Shown here: positions 22,880-33,299 of the stretch, piece by piece
Layout: each line of letters begins with the position of its first letter
Numbering within the stretch: position 1 is the stretch's first letter
DNA from: Carnegiea gigantea
Taxonomy: Eukaryota > Streptophyta > Magnoliopsida > Caryophyllales > Cactaceae
DNA length: 64,000 nucleotides
Assembly (NCBI GenBank): GCA_029747015.1
Contig: JAKOGI010000121.1
Coordinates: 72,501-136,500 of the forward strand
Reading direction: 5' to 3'
Program-made: the position numbers and the translations under genes
Notes under the pieces: model-generated
The model's database searches: none
What the model saw: only the letters and a program-made list of their open reading frames with translations
What the model was told of the DNA's origin: nothing

Positions 22880-23065
22880 GTGTGCAGAAAAAACCGAAAT
22901 CGAGAACCGATCCGAAAAACCGAAAAACCGATCAAAAAAACCGGTTAACCGAAGTAAATTATTCGAAATAACCGGTTCGGTTAACCGAACAGAGAAAAGA
23001 AATTGGTTCACGGTTCGGTTACGGTTCGGTTGGTCCAGAAAATGCGGTTAACCGAAAACCGGTTT
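22880..23065. repeat. Left subterminal array of CGGTTAACCG palindromes
   Basis: Repeated ACCGA, CGGTT and GGTTAACCG words, several forming the palindrome CGGTTAACCG. Such arrays near hAT ends are binding sites for the transposase in studied elements such as Ac. Confidence 0.85.
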
Positions 23066-23087
23066 TTTTTTTTTTTTTATATATGGG

Positions 23088-23118
23088 TATATAAAGTGGG
23101 CATTAAAAAAAACCCTAG
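23088..23118 (+). promoter_or_regulatory. TATA box and telobox of the hAT 1 transposase
   Basis: TATATAAAG at 23088-23096 is followed by AAACCCTAG at 23110-23118, a telobox-like element common just inside plant 5' leaders. A pyrimidine-rich leader follows. An intron from GT at 23423 to AG at 24139 in the 5' UTR is plausible. Confidence 0.6.
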
Positions 23119-24146
23119 AGCTTGCTTTGCTTGCTTTCCACTTTCGAGAATTCCAGATCCAGAGTCCAGACCCCTCTTCACTTCAGTCTTCTCTTCTCTT
23201 CGGCAGTTCCGCTCATCTTCCCTCTTCCAGACTTCCATTTTTTCAATTTTTCCTTCGGCCCTTTCTTCTTCTAGACTTCAATTCTTCAACCCTTCGTGAC
23301 TGACTTCGTCCCTTTCTTCTTCCAGACTCCAGTGCCCAGTTGTTCAAGTTTTTCAAGCGCCAGATTGTTCGAGTTGCTCAAGTTTTCTCCCAGGCTCGAG
23401 CCGCACGATTCAACTTTTCTGGGTATGGTTTCAATTTGTTTCAGGTTGTTTATGTATGAGTATGGTTTCGATTAGGTTGGATTTGTCTGGGTTTTGATTT
23501 GGTTCGATTTTTGTTTCAATCTGTCTGGTTTGAATTTCTTGTTTCGATTTGCTGTTTCACTGTGGCTGGGTTTCGATGTGTGGTGTGAATTTATTGTTTC
23601 GATTTTTCTGATATGTGATTGTCAATTTGTCATCCATGTTGCTTCGATTTGTACTCTAGGCCTTTTTCTGATTTGAGCTGGTTTTAATTTATGATTTTGG
23701 TTCATTTTCTGGTTGCGATTTGTATGTTGCTTCGAATTCGATTCGTACTCGGTTTAATTTCTGATTTTGGTTCATTTTCTAGTTTCAATTTGTATGTTGC
23801 TTCGATTTGTACTCTAGGGCCACCACCACCAAGAATTGAAGCTCTTAACCTTAACAAGAAATTGGGGTTGTTGTCTTGTTGATGCCTTGATGGGGTGTAG
23901 TAGCAGGCAGCAGCTGCTGGTGGTGATTTCTATCTCTTTTTTTGTTTGCTTCAAAGGGGTTTAAGAAGGTAGTTGTCGAGTCTAGGGCCTTTTCTGCTTT
24001 GAGCTAGTGTTGCATATCTGGTTTCGACTTCTTGTTGCATTTTCGACTTGGTTCATTTTAGAATAACTCGTATTTGTTGACTTGTTGTTGTATGCTTATT
24101 AAGTGATTAACATTTTGGCATGTTTGATTCAGCATTCAGGGACTAA

Positions 24147-26520
24147 ATGTTTTCAACCTCTAGTAACAACATGGATGATATTCATGTGAACATAAGTGAT
24201 GGTGGAAGTGAGGGTGAAGACACTGAAATGGAGATGGAGGAGGAGGAGGAGGAGCCAGAGCTAGATCCAGAACCAGAGCAACAGGAAGTTCTACAGAAGA
24301 AGATTAAAACAGAGCATAAAAAGCAACGAAGTACTAGTGCTGCTAAGCCACCTCAGCCCAGCGTAAGTGGTACTAGGAGAAAATCCAAATATTGGTCTCA
24401 TTTTCATCGCACAACTGATCCAGGGGCTGTCAAATGCAAATATTGCGGTAAGCTGATTCGTGCCTCATCTAGAAATGGAACCAGTGCTTTGAAAAATCAT
24501 TTGGATAGGTGTAAGAAGTATCCTGCTAATTTGGATAAGATGTAAAAGTTGATTGATTTTGATACTAAGACAATTGTTAATGAAGATGGGTCTGTGCAAA
24601 CTGTTTCTATCCCCAAGTGTTGGCATTTTGATCATGATCTTAGTAGGAAAGCAATTGCTAGAATGGTTATTGTGGATGAGTTGCCTTTCATACATGTTGA
24701 ACGAGAAAGGTTTCGTGATTTTTGCAAAACTATGCATCCTGATTTTGTTGTTCCCTCAAGGTTCACAATCACTAGAGATTGTTATGCACTCTTTATTGAT
24801 GAAAGGAAGAAGTTGAAAAGTTTCTTTCAAAAATTGTCCTCAAGGATCTGTTTTACTACTGATAGTTGGACTTCGGGTAAGAACTTAAGTTACATGTGTC
24901 TTACTGCTCATTTTATTGATGATAATTGGAATTTGCATAAGAGAATAATTAATTTTTGTCCTATTGCTGGCCACTCTGGGGAACTTATTGGAAGGGCAGT
25001 TGAGAAATGCTTGGTTGAATGGGATTTGAAAAAAATTCTAACCATTACTGTTGATAATGCAAGCTCAAATGATGTAGCCATTCAATATTTGAAAAGGAGA
25101 CTTAACCATTGGGGAGGGAGTATTTTGGATGGCAATTATTTGTATATGAGATGTGCTGCACATATCTTGAATCTTGTTGTGAAGGATGGATTGAAAGATC
25201 TTGACCCATCGATAGTTAAAGTTCGTGCTGCTGTGAGATTTGTAAGGTCTTCCCCTGCAAGACTTCAAAAGTTTAAAGCTTGTGTTGAAGAGGAAAATAT
25301 TGAGTCCAAAAGTCTTGTTTGTTTGGATATCGAAACTAGATGGAATTCCACTTATTTAATGCTTGCATGTGCTTCCAAGTTTAGAAAAGCATTTAGTAAT
25401 TTGGAATCTAAGGGTGGTGTTTTTGTGAAAGAATTGAGAAGGCATGGTGGTCCACCAACTGAATATGATTGGAATAGAATTGAGGCATTCTTACCCTTCT
25501 TGAAAATCTTTTATGAAACAACTTTGAAGTTATCTGGGAGTCTTTATGTGACGGGTAACATTTATGTGCCTCAAATCTATGGAGTTGGTTATTTGATATC
25601 TACTTATTGTGATAATGAGGATGAGTACATTCGGAGCATGGCACATGCAATGAAGACTAAATATGACAAGTATTGGGCAAATGTTGAAAATATCAACATT
25701 TTGTTGTTCATTGCCTTGGTGCTTGACCCAAGACACAAGTTGGATTATGTTGAATGGCTTGTTAGGACCAACGACAATGTGGAAAGTGCCAATATGTTGT
25801 ACCTCAAGATCAAATTTACTTTAAGGTCCATGTTTGACTTCTATGCATCTTCTCTTCCTCAGCCAAAGAGGAAAATAGAAGGATTGAGTTGTGCTAGTAC
25901 TCCTTTGGCATCTAGTGTTCCTTCTAATAAGTTGGTGTTGGATGTGAATAAGCTTTTGAGTATGAAGTACAGACAAGAGAAGGGAACTCTAGAAAGTGAG
26001 AAGAAGAGTGAGCTTGACAAATACTTATGTGATGAATGTGAGCAAAATGACGAGACATTTGATGTTTTGCAATTTTGGAAAGATCAAAACAAGAGATATC
26101 CAATTCTTACCATGATGGCCCGAGATGTGCTTGCTATGCCGGTTTCCACGGTTGCTTCCAAGTCCGCCTTTAGCATGGGAGGCCGTGTTCTTGATTCTTT
26201 TCGTCGTTCCTTAATTCCTAGGATAGTGGAAGCTCTCATTTGTGCTCAAGATTGGTTACGCAAGTCACATGGCCCTGTTGTGTTGGAAGAGAACCTTCTT
26301 GAATTGGAGGATTTGGAAAACAGTAAGCTTTCTTGTTCTTACTTCTTACTATACTTGTACTTATGTATTTATTCATATTTATTATTGATTTTGTTGCTCT
26401 TATTAATATATGTATAGTCCTAAACTTGTTTTTTTTTAAATTCTAGGTTTGCATGACTTGACATTGGAGCAACCTACAATTGCGATAGATGAGTCAATGG
26501 TTGCATCAGATGATATATGA
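24147..26520 (+). pseudogene. hAT transposase (BED finger, RNase H-like fold, hAT C-terminal dimerisation)
   Basis: The ATG at 24147 follows a likely splice acceptor. An acidic N-terminus leads to a BED zinc finger (YWSHF, CKYC near 24436, then HLDRCKK). A TAA at 24543-24545 interrupts the frame directly after the finger; the same frame then runs 592 codons to an intron. RNase H-like residues: TTDSWTS near 24855 and TVDNASSND near 25047. The dimerisation domain covers about 26060-26270. Its ASESAFS motif reads ASKSAFS, with AAG at 26160-26162 where relatives have Glu. The splice 26323-26447 (GT..AG) joins a final exon ending TGA at 26518-26520. The product would cut and rejoin element ends. 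It carries one premature stop and one key substitution, so it is probably inactive unless the stop is read through. Confidence 0.9.
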
Positions 26521-26829
26521 GTTGGAGCTTGTGGGATGCTACTTTCTGTTTATCATGTGTTCCAGTCTATAATTTAGACATCTATGTATTTTTACCCCCT
26601 TTCCCCAGGAATTTTGTGTTGGTTATGGTGGTTATGGTCCTTATGGACTTATGGATATTGTTGTTTTCATTTCAAGGCTGTAATTCCTTCTCCCCAGCCC
26701 TAGGACTCTTGCTGTTTGAAACTGAGTATTTGCTACTTGCTACTGTTGGTCTATTGGACAGTTGGACTGCTTCTGCCTTCTGGCTTCTGCTACTGTTGGT
26801 TGTGTGTACCAAATTTAGGTTTTTTTTTT

Positions 26830-27070
26830 TTAGTACTCTGGTTAACCGTTAACCGAACCGGAAGTTTGGTTAACCGATCCGAAAATGTGGTTAACCGAAT
26901 ATTTCGGTTCGGTTACAGATCGAATGTTGGCCGATCCGAAAATTCGGTTAACCGAGAAATCGGTTAACCGCAAATTTCGGTTCGGTTACGGTTCGGTGTT
27001 TTCACTAACCGAATTTTCGGTTAACCGGTTTTCCGTTAACCGATGAATCGGTTAACCGGTTTTGCACACC
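26830..27070. repeat. Right subterminal array of CGGTTAACCG palindromes
   Basis: Five or more GGTTAACCG copies in about 230 bp, mirroring the left array and running into the right TIR. Confidence 0.87.
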
Positions 27071-27082
27071 CCTACTAGGCAG

Positions 27083-28370
27083 CAATATCTGAAGCACTAG
27101 CTAATTAGCTTAACGTACTCACGCGCATACGCGCCCGCACACACACACATATATGTTCCCATAATTTTCAATATATATTTTTTTCCCCAAAAAGTTGAGA
27201 TGTCAATTGACACCTCTTATGCCAATGTAGCTTAGCTTTTAAATCTGGGTGGAAAGTGTGAAAGGTCGAGTACTTACCCATCAAGCTAGGACATATCTGA
27301 TATTACCATCTGTTTTTATGGTGGTGGTGGACAATTGCTTTGTATTTGGAATCAATGAAATTAAGAAAAGGGACTTGAAGATGACAAGTGTTAGTGCAAT
27401 TTCTTGTATGCATCCAGGAGCTCATACTCCCTTGTAACACATAAGTAGTCATGTTCTCTCTTTTTTTAAAAAAAGAAAATACATCATTAAACAAAAAGAA
27501 AACAAATTGACAGAAACCCATGTTTTCATGTGACAACAAGCGGTTAGAAGCACATTATCAGTATCGCTAACTTTATTCGTTCATGGATAATTATCTTTTC
27601 CTTCTTAAAAAAAATTATCACATATCTTTTTATTTATAGGTAATCACGTTTCTTTTTTTTTATAATCATTATTAGTTATCATATTTGTCACGTTGTGGTT
27701 GTTATTCAACCATTATGGTTTTTTTTTAAATTTCACTTTTTTTAAAAAAATCTTTTCACTTGTTTAAAGTATTTTTTTTTTCGGGTTACTTTGCATTTGT
27801 AAGTGGCTTGATTTTTTTTTCATCATCTCTCTGTCCATTTTTGGGTTGGGGTTGATAAGAATACTTGGACATTGAAATTCACTTATAGTCGAGACTAGTT
27901 GGGATTGCAACCGCAAAAGTTGGAATAGATTTGGTTCATAAGTTTTTTTAATTAATTTTATTTTTTATACTGTTAGATGTACTCCATTTTGTTAATATTT
28001 ATTTCGTAATTGAATATTTTAATTATGATTGGGTTATGTTTCATTGTTATTTTGATATTTTGTACCTGCCAATTGGATTATAGTGAGTCATTTGTTCCTG
28101 TGGATTTGTTCATTTATTCATGTGATCTTGTTCATTTGTTTTATTATGTTGTTCATTTTGCAGTTGCTGCTTTGTTCATTTTATATTATGTTGTTGTTCG
28201 TTGTTGGCTGAGTTTTAATATTTGTAAATTTGTTTATAGTTGTTTATTTATTCTTGAGATGTTGTTCATTTATGCTTGTGAGGTTGTTAATTTGTTCATT
28301 CATGTTGTTCATTTTACAAAAAATGTTTCTTTTGGACAAGATATTATTGCATTAGATCCTTTGACAGCTG
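27083..28370. other. AT-rich DNA left of the MULE pseudogene
   Basis: A CA/TA microsatellite near 27135, T-rich stretches, then from about 28040 repeated GTTCATT words that give a long hydrophobic but meaningless frame. A MULE terminal inverted repeat was looked for here and not recognised. Confidence 0.5.
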
Positions 28371-28380
28371 ATTTAGTTAG

Positions 28381-30690
28381 ATCAGTTACATACTCTTAAG
28401 ATGAAACATTTGAAATTTACAATGATTATGCATTTAAGGTCGGGTTTAGTGTTCGTTACCATAAGATTCATAGGAGAGCTCGAATTCATAATTTGTCAAT
28501 GTGTCAGTTTTGTTGTTGGAATGAAAGTTGCAAAAAAATTAAAGGCCAACAATGTAAGGACTATACAAATGTTTATGTTCGAACTGGGTACGAAGTAATG
28601 ATCCTGTTTGATATTAACCTAGGTGGAAAATGGATTATTACTAAGCATAACTATCCTTTGTGTAGTACTAATGAGCAACATCTTTTGCCTTCTCATCGAC
28701 ATGTCGCAACTGAAGACCTTTTGTTCACTAAAGAGCTTAGGAATCCAGGAGTCTGAGTGGTTGATACATTCCGTGTCTTGATAAAACAGGCTGGTGGAGC
28801 TCCCTTTGGGGTTTTCAGTTGAAGGATTTGTATAATAGGCTTGGAGAGTACGATAAAAAGTCACTTGATGGTAGCAATGCAAATTCACTGATTGAGATGT
28901 TCAAGAAACGATTCAAGAATGAGAATCATTTTTATGATTTTGAGGTCAATGTAAATGGTTATTTGGTTAGGTTTTTTTGGGGGGGGGGGCGCATGGCAAG
29001 TAGATGCTAGAGGTTTACAAGCTATTTAGTGACTTGGTTGTTTTTAACGCAACTTATCGTACAAATAAGTATGACATGATTTGTTCTTCATTCATTGGCA
29101 TGAACCATCATTCCAATAATGCCATGTTCGGTTGTGGTTTTATCATGAATGAGAGAATTGAGTTATTTGAATGGTTATTTCAAACTTTTTTGAAATCTGT
29201 GGGTGGTGAATTTCGACCGATCAGACTTTTTCTATGCTTGCCGCAATAGATTCAGTTTTTCCATGTGTTCGGCATAGGCTTTGTTGTTTTTATGTCATTA
29301 AAAATTCAAAAAAGCATATTGGAGCACTAAGACAAAAGAAGGTTTTACAAAGTTATTTAATAAAGTTTTGATGGATTGTGATACGGAGCCTGAATTTGAT
29401 CATTTTTGGGAAAGGTAAGTCTTTTTTTGTTATTACTTTATCACTTATATTTGTTTGAATATTTTTGACATGTTTATTTTGGCGGTTCTGTTATTTTGAC
29501 CTTTGTTCATTAGGTTTTATTATGCTTTGTTCATTAAAACTTATGTTATTGTTTATTAGGTATTTTATTAATCACTGACTACTTTATTGTTGTTTAATGA
29601 CATAGTGTAATTCATTGATTCATGTGATGATGTTCATTTGTATTATTTCTATTGTTCATTTAGTTTCATACTGTATTGTTCATCGGAACATATGATATTG
29701 TATTTTTTGGGTTATTTTTTGAATGAATTATTTATATACATTGGTTCCTATATTGTTATTCATTTCTATTGACATTTTTGTCTATATTTTTAAAAATTAT
29801 TTACCTGTCAAATTTTCAGGATTGTTGCAAAGTATGATTGTGGAGGTAATCGCTGGCTTAACAATCTTTGCCCATTAAGGGAAAAGCGATGGCCTACTTT
29901 TTCAAAGAAGAACTTTTCAAAAGGGACACTATCTTCACAAAGAACTGAGAGCACAAACAAACTTAATAAAAAGGCGGTTGTGTGCAACTGCTATCTTGTG
30001 TGACTTCCACAATATATTCTGTGGTGTTGTGTTAGAGTGGAGGAACAAGGAAAATGATGAACATCACAAATGTTCCAAGGGTAATGTGGAGATGGTATTA
30101 CCGTCAGTAAGTTTGTTGAAACATACTAGGTCTATTTACGTTATTAAAGCTTATCGATTGTTTGATAAAGAGTTTATTAAAGGGACTTCGTATTATCAGG
30201 GTGAGTTGCACAACAATACATCTGAAGAGTGTTTCGTGTGTCGGCTGTAAGTTGTATGGAAGAATTTTGAGGTTAAGGATTAGATGAATTTGATTTTCAA
30301 CATACTATTATTTTGAACATAGAGACAGGCTTCATTGATTGCTCTTGTCAAAAGTTCACTAAGGTTGGATTTTTATGTCCATATTGTTTTGCGAGTTATG
30401 CATACTCGTTGTGCTCAAAAAGTGCCAGATAGGTACATTATGAAGAGATGGAGTAAAGCCGTTAATGAAAGGCAAAGCAACGAATTTATTGTTGAAGATA
30501 CTACAGTGTGTCCTTCTGTATGGAGAATGCAAATAGGTAGAAAAATGAATGCATTGCTCACTGTTAACCAGATGAATAGAGAGGTAAGACTCCTCTGTGA
30601 GGAGTACTTTAGAAAATTGAAGGAATTAGTTGAAGTAGAAGTGAGGTCTGTTTATGTGGAGTATAATGTTCAACAAGATGGTTGAGTTCG
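28381..30690 (+). pseudogene. FAR1-type Mutator (MULE) transposase
   Basis: A FAR1 DNA-binding domain reads ETFEIYNDYAFKVGFSVR at 28403, with the later segment GKWIITKHNYPLCS and HLLPSHRHV. The linker includes KDLYNRLGEYDKK. The MULE catalytic core starts near 29004: LVVFNATYRTNKYDMI, FGCGFIMNE, WLFQTFL; relatives have FDTTYRTN, so the first catalytic Asp appears as Asn. Later parts, after an intron-like gap (29416-29820), include FHNIFCGVV, KGNVEMVLPSVSLLKH and a SWIM-like motif CSCQKFTKVGFLCPYC near 30340, where the usual final His is Tyr. Frameshifts occur at the G run (28980-28990) and near 29250. MULE transposases move the element; FAR1/FHY3 are domesticated relatives. This copy is dead. 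Confidence 0.87.
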
Positions 30691-32010
30691 GCAAAGTGTG
30701 TTTTGAACTCTCATGGATATCAGGAACAAGGTCAACAGAATAAGAGGACCAATGAGAAGAAGTATAATCAAGCAAAGACAAGAAAGAAGAACAAGTTATT
30801 GGCATATAATATCACAAGTTTTGAGGGATTACCCAAGGTATGGCAACTTTAATTATCTACAATAAAGAATTTTTTTTAAATGAACAATTAGTAATACAAA
30901 ATTTGAACAATTAATTACTACGTTGTGAATAGTTTATCATAAGTGATTGTTATTTTTGGTATTATTTGTGTTTGTAAGCAACTAATTTGGAAAGGAAGAA
31001 AGCCGCAGAGGTTATATCCGAAAATGTTACAGGTTCTCAGGAATCATCCAAGGTATGATAAATTTAACCATATACAATGAAGAATTATGTTTCTTAGCCA
31101 ACATTTCTTCATACAAACTATGCATAATAGATTATTATATTCTAACAGTTAACCATGAATAATTTTTTTCAGTATTGTTAATTTTTATGGCCAACTAATA
31201 TGGAAGGACAGAGATCTACAAAAGTTCCACCACAAAGTGCATATGCTGTTTTAGTACAAGTTGATAAAAGAATTGTAGTATTTTTATATTTGTTTCTAAT
31301 TTGATCCATGTTGTGAAGTTATTTATATTGTTCGAACTTTGGAGTTTGTTGTAGAATTTTGCTTCATTTTCTATGAATATAGCTTATTACGGATCAAGAG
31401 AGACCTTAGCTAAAGATCCATGTGGTGTTCTTTTGCCAAAGTTGGTAATGAATAATTCTAAGTGTATTTATTCTTAATTTGATCTATGTTGTGAATTTAT
31501 TCATATTGTTTACTTTTTTGGAGTTTGTTGAAGAATCTTGCTGCATTCCCTATGAATTTGCCTTTTTATAAATCCAGGCAATCGTTAACCAAGGATCCAA
31601 GTGGTATTCTGTTGCCTCAGTTTCGTAATGAACAATTCTATCATTGATTTTGAACAATAACTACCTTATTTGTAAATAATGGTACACATTGATATGTCGT
31701 TGTTGCTTTTTCAACTTCATTCCAGAGTGGTGCTCCTTTGTGCATGAATGTAACTTACGCTGGACCAAGTTCTCAAGGTAATTTTGTGCCTACATTGAAC
31801 TTGTTGCCCAATTCCAATCTAAATGACCAAAGCCTTTGTCAATTGTGTTGAGCTAGTTATGTGGGTAACATTTAGATTCACTTGTTATTCTTCTATATAT
31901 AATATATTTTCCTTTTAAATTTTCTTTTATGTTGTAGAGTATAGTAGTCGTTGTTGGACATTGTCCCCTGTTTTATTTTAACCCAAGAACTCTAGGAGGT
32001 TTGGCACCAA
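30691..32010 (+). pseudogene. Decayed 3' exons of the MULE transposase
   Basis: Short lysine-rich coding-like patches (KRTNEKKYNQAKTRKKNK near 30745, KKAAEV and GSQESSK near 31000-31050, SGAPLCMNVTYAGPSSQ near 31730) are separated by AT-rich gaps with GT..AG-like borders. This suggests the small C-terminal exons of a FAR1-related gene. Exon limits are uncertain. Confidence 0.4.
31290..31640. repeat. Tandem duplication, period about 180 bp
   Basis: TTTGATC(C/T)ATGTTGTGAA recurs at about 31300 and 31480. Each copy is followed by TTTGGAGTTTGTTG, then a coding-like patch (AKDPCGVLLPK in the first, TKDPSGILLPQ in the second). Copies differ at many sites, so the duplication is old; one exon and its intron appear to have been duplicated together. 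Confidence 0.75.
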
Positions 32011-32424
32011 TAATGTTTCAATCATTTATTGGTCAAACGCCAATAAATGGAGCACATAATCAGTCTTGTAATAATGATGCATAATTAGTTGATAAACATT
32101 AGTCATTCTTCGGACGTCGTAAAGTTTTTCATATACTAGATAATGTCTGATATGTCTGGTAAATAGTTTATGGTTTACATATGTAATTGATGTATAGTGA
32201 TTTTTTTTCTTGAATTCTATTGTTAGAAATATTAGCATATCTTAGAAAACATATGTCGTAGTATATCACTCGATTTATAATGAAAGTGTTTACGTATTTT
32301 GGTAACATAACTGTAGTAAACAATACTAACTTTGTCCATGAACAATGTCTCAATAGAAAATGAACAATAATAAAATGGTAAATAATTCGAATCAGCCTCT
32401 CTACGGGCATGATTACCGGCAGAG

Positions 32425-32505
32425 GTAAGGTTGCCTACATTTGGATCTCCCCAGACCCCGTAAATGCGGGACCCACACTGGGAGTAGTAGTTGTTGTTGT
32501 AATAA
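32425..32505 (+). mobile_element. SINE 3' fragment with TTG-type tail
   Basis: GAGGTAAGGTTGCCTACAT, then CTCCCCAGACCCCG and a GGGACCCACACTGGG segment end in GTTGTTGTTGT. This is the well-known 3' layout of TS-like plant SINEs, which end in TTG repeats. The polymerase III promoter half is missing, so this is a truncated copy. Confidence 0.8.
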
Positions 32506-32659
32506 ATGGTAAATAAACAAGTTATACTTCTTATTATGACAAATATTCATTTCTCAAGGCTTGTGAACTTTAATGAAGAAGGTCTTATGATGTAGCGAAC
32601 CATAATAAAATGACAAATGAGCAAAGTAGCATTTCTTATTGGAAATATATTTTTATTAA

Positions 32660-32940
32660 GCGTTTAGTGTTTAGGATTTAGAATTTTTGAGTTAAGAGTT
32701 AGGGTTTTGGGTTTTCGAGTTAGGGTTTATAGGGTTTGCGGTTTAGGGTTTAGGGTTTATGGAATGAAAGACTACATTTAAGGTTTAGGGTTTAGGGTTT
32801 AGCGTTTAGGGTTTAGGGCTTAGGGCTTAGGGTTTAGGGCTTAGGGTTAAGGGTTTAGGGGTTAGGGTTTAGGCAAGGTGTTTAGGGTTTATAGCCGTTA
32901 ATTTTTAGGGTTTTACAGTTTAGGATTTTAGGGTTAAGGT
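32660..32940 (+). repeat. Interstitial telomere-like repeat block, degenerate (TTTAGGG)n
   Basis: About 280 bp rich in GGGTTTA and TTTAGGG, with variants such as GGGCTTA, GGGTTAA and GGGTTTTGG, interrupted once near 32760-32785. The G-rich strand is the plus strand. The unit is the Arabidopsis-type plant telomere repeat. Confidence 0.9.
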
Positions 32941-33299
32941 TGCTTGGTAACAAAACCCCATAATTTTTGGTCAATACACAACTTTAAATAAGACTATGAA
33001 TATATGACTAGGTAAATGAACAAAATCATAATATCTCAATGAACAATATGTATTCGGTCAATGAACAAACTCATATCTGAAGAAGTTTTTCAATGTTATA
33101 ATAATGTGGAAAATTAAAACAAAACCCTCTAATGCCAAATTTTAATGTAACTGTTGTTGTTGTGCCTTGTCCTTACTTCTAGTTTCACCTTACGTAGTGT
33201 ATTTCTCCCAATAGGTTGTCTCTATGTAGTAAGATTTGGGCAGTATATGTTGCTCTAAATGTCCTTAACAATGCTTCCAGAAAATTAATTAGATTTTAA

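Larger units (their letters stand above)
22875..27074 (+). mobile_element. hAT transposon 1 (4.2 kb)
   Basis: Starts TAGGGGTGTGCA and ends TGCACACCCCTA, a 12-bp perfect terminal inverted repeat, with a perfect 8-bp duplication CTAGGCAG at 22867-22874 and 27075-27082. Inside lie a promoter with TATA box, a transposase gene with a 3' intron, and subterminal arrays of CGGTTAACCG at both ends. The 8-bp duplication and a BED-finger transposase identify the hAT superfamily. Coding lesions suggest it is no longer autonomous, though its ends look usable in trans. Confidence 0.96.

Noticed and set aside
23003..23882. Several 60-100 codon ORFs rich in Phe, Ser and Leu
   Set aside because: They lie in the pyrimidine-rich leader and putative 5' UTR intron of hAT 1 and overlap in different frames.
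28010..28399. 130-codon hydrophobic ORF that looks like a membrane protein
   Set aside because: It is a translation of repeated GTTCATT-rich DNA; only its last codons overlap the FAR1 region. No family resemblance.
32660..32940. CRISPR-like or satellite array
   Set aside because: The unit is 7 bp and telomeric, with no spacer structure.
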